NCBI GenBank assembly: GCA_021797415.1
Contig: JAJZZT010000216.1
Coordinates: 1 to 6,790 of the forward strand
From: Bacillota bacterium
GTDB lineage: Bacteria; Bacillota; Bacilli; Alicyclobacillales; SLC66
Direction of reading: 5' to 3'
Length of the DNA stretch: 6,790 bases
The position numbers and the translations under genes were made by a program. This document shows, piece after piece, positions 6,767 through 6,790 of the stretch (position 1 is its first letter; every line of letters starts with the position of its first letter). The notes under the pieces were generated by a model, which saw only the letters and a program-made list of their open reading frames with translations, made no database searches and was not told the origin of the DNA.

Positions 6767-6790
6767 TTACTGTTGCACCGCGAGGTTCCC

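Overview
The window looks like chromosomal DNA of a GC-rich Bacillota (Firmicutes) species, perhaps of the Alicyclobacillus/Kyrpidia type. This is an inference. It rests on the strong GGAGG-type ribosome sites, the use of TTG and GTG starts, the GC-rich codons, and a gene set (DUF2164, AzlC/AzlD, XRE-cupin, EamA carriers, Nudix) that is common in that group. No rRNA, tRNA, CRISPR array, transposase or phage gene was seen.

Left part (1-1695). A cysteine-rich, probably zinc-binding small protein runs off the left edge on the minus strand. A divergent plus-strand DUF2164 gene follows. Between them lies a perfect 19-bp inverted repeat with a nested hairpin. After a gap of 186 bases with inverted repeats comes an EamA/DMT-family membrane transporter, which starts at a TTG behind a strong ribosome site.

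Centre (1717-3984). 21 bases after the transporter, in the same transcription direction, lies a kinase of the aminoglycoside/hydroxyurea phosphotransferase family (APH_6_hur, streptomycin 6-kinase type). Its catalytic loop contains an in-frame 36-bp tandem duplication that repeats the Mg-binding HHDN segment. The two genes look like one transcription unit that pairs export with phosphorylation. A gene-poor stretch of about 380 bases follows. It holds a plausible sigma-A promoter, several hairpins and a 17-codon mini-ORF with a near-perfect Shine-Dalgarno sequence, and it leads into a second EamA transporter.

Right part (4030-6790). azlC and azlD are on the minus strand, translationally coupled by an ATGA overlap, and encode a two-part branched-chain amino acid (or related) exporter. 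They are divergent from an XRE-cupin regulator, with a 68-base AT-rich shared promoter region that contains an imperfect palindrome. The regulator is the obvious candidate to control azlCD and itself. Downstream are three 10-bp tandem repeats, a roughly 470-base stretch with possible gene remnants, and a Nudix hydrolase gene whose frame is broken by what looks like a single extra base.

No complete new multi-gene system is evident. The most unusual items are the duplicated catalytic loop of the kinase, the long perfect inverted repeat near the left edge, and the structured leader of the second EamA gene.
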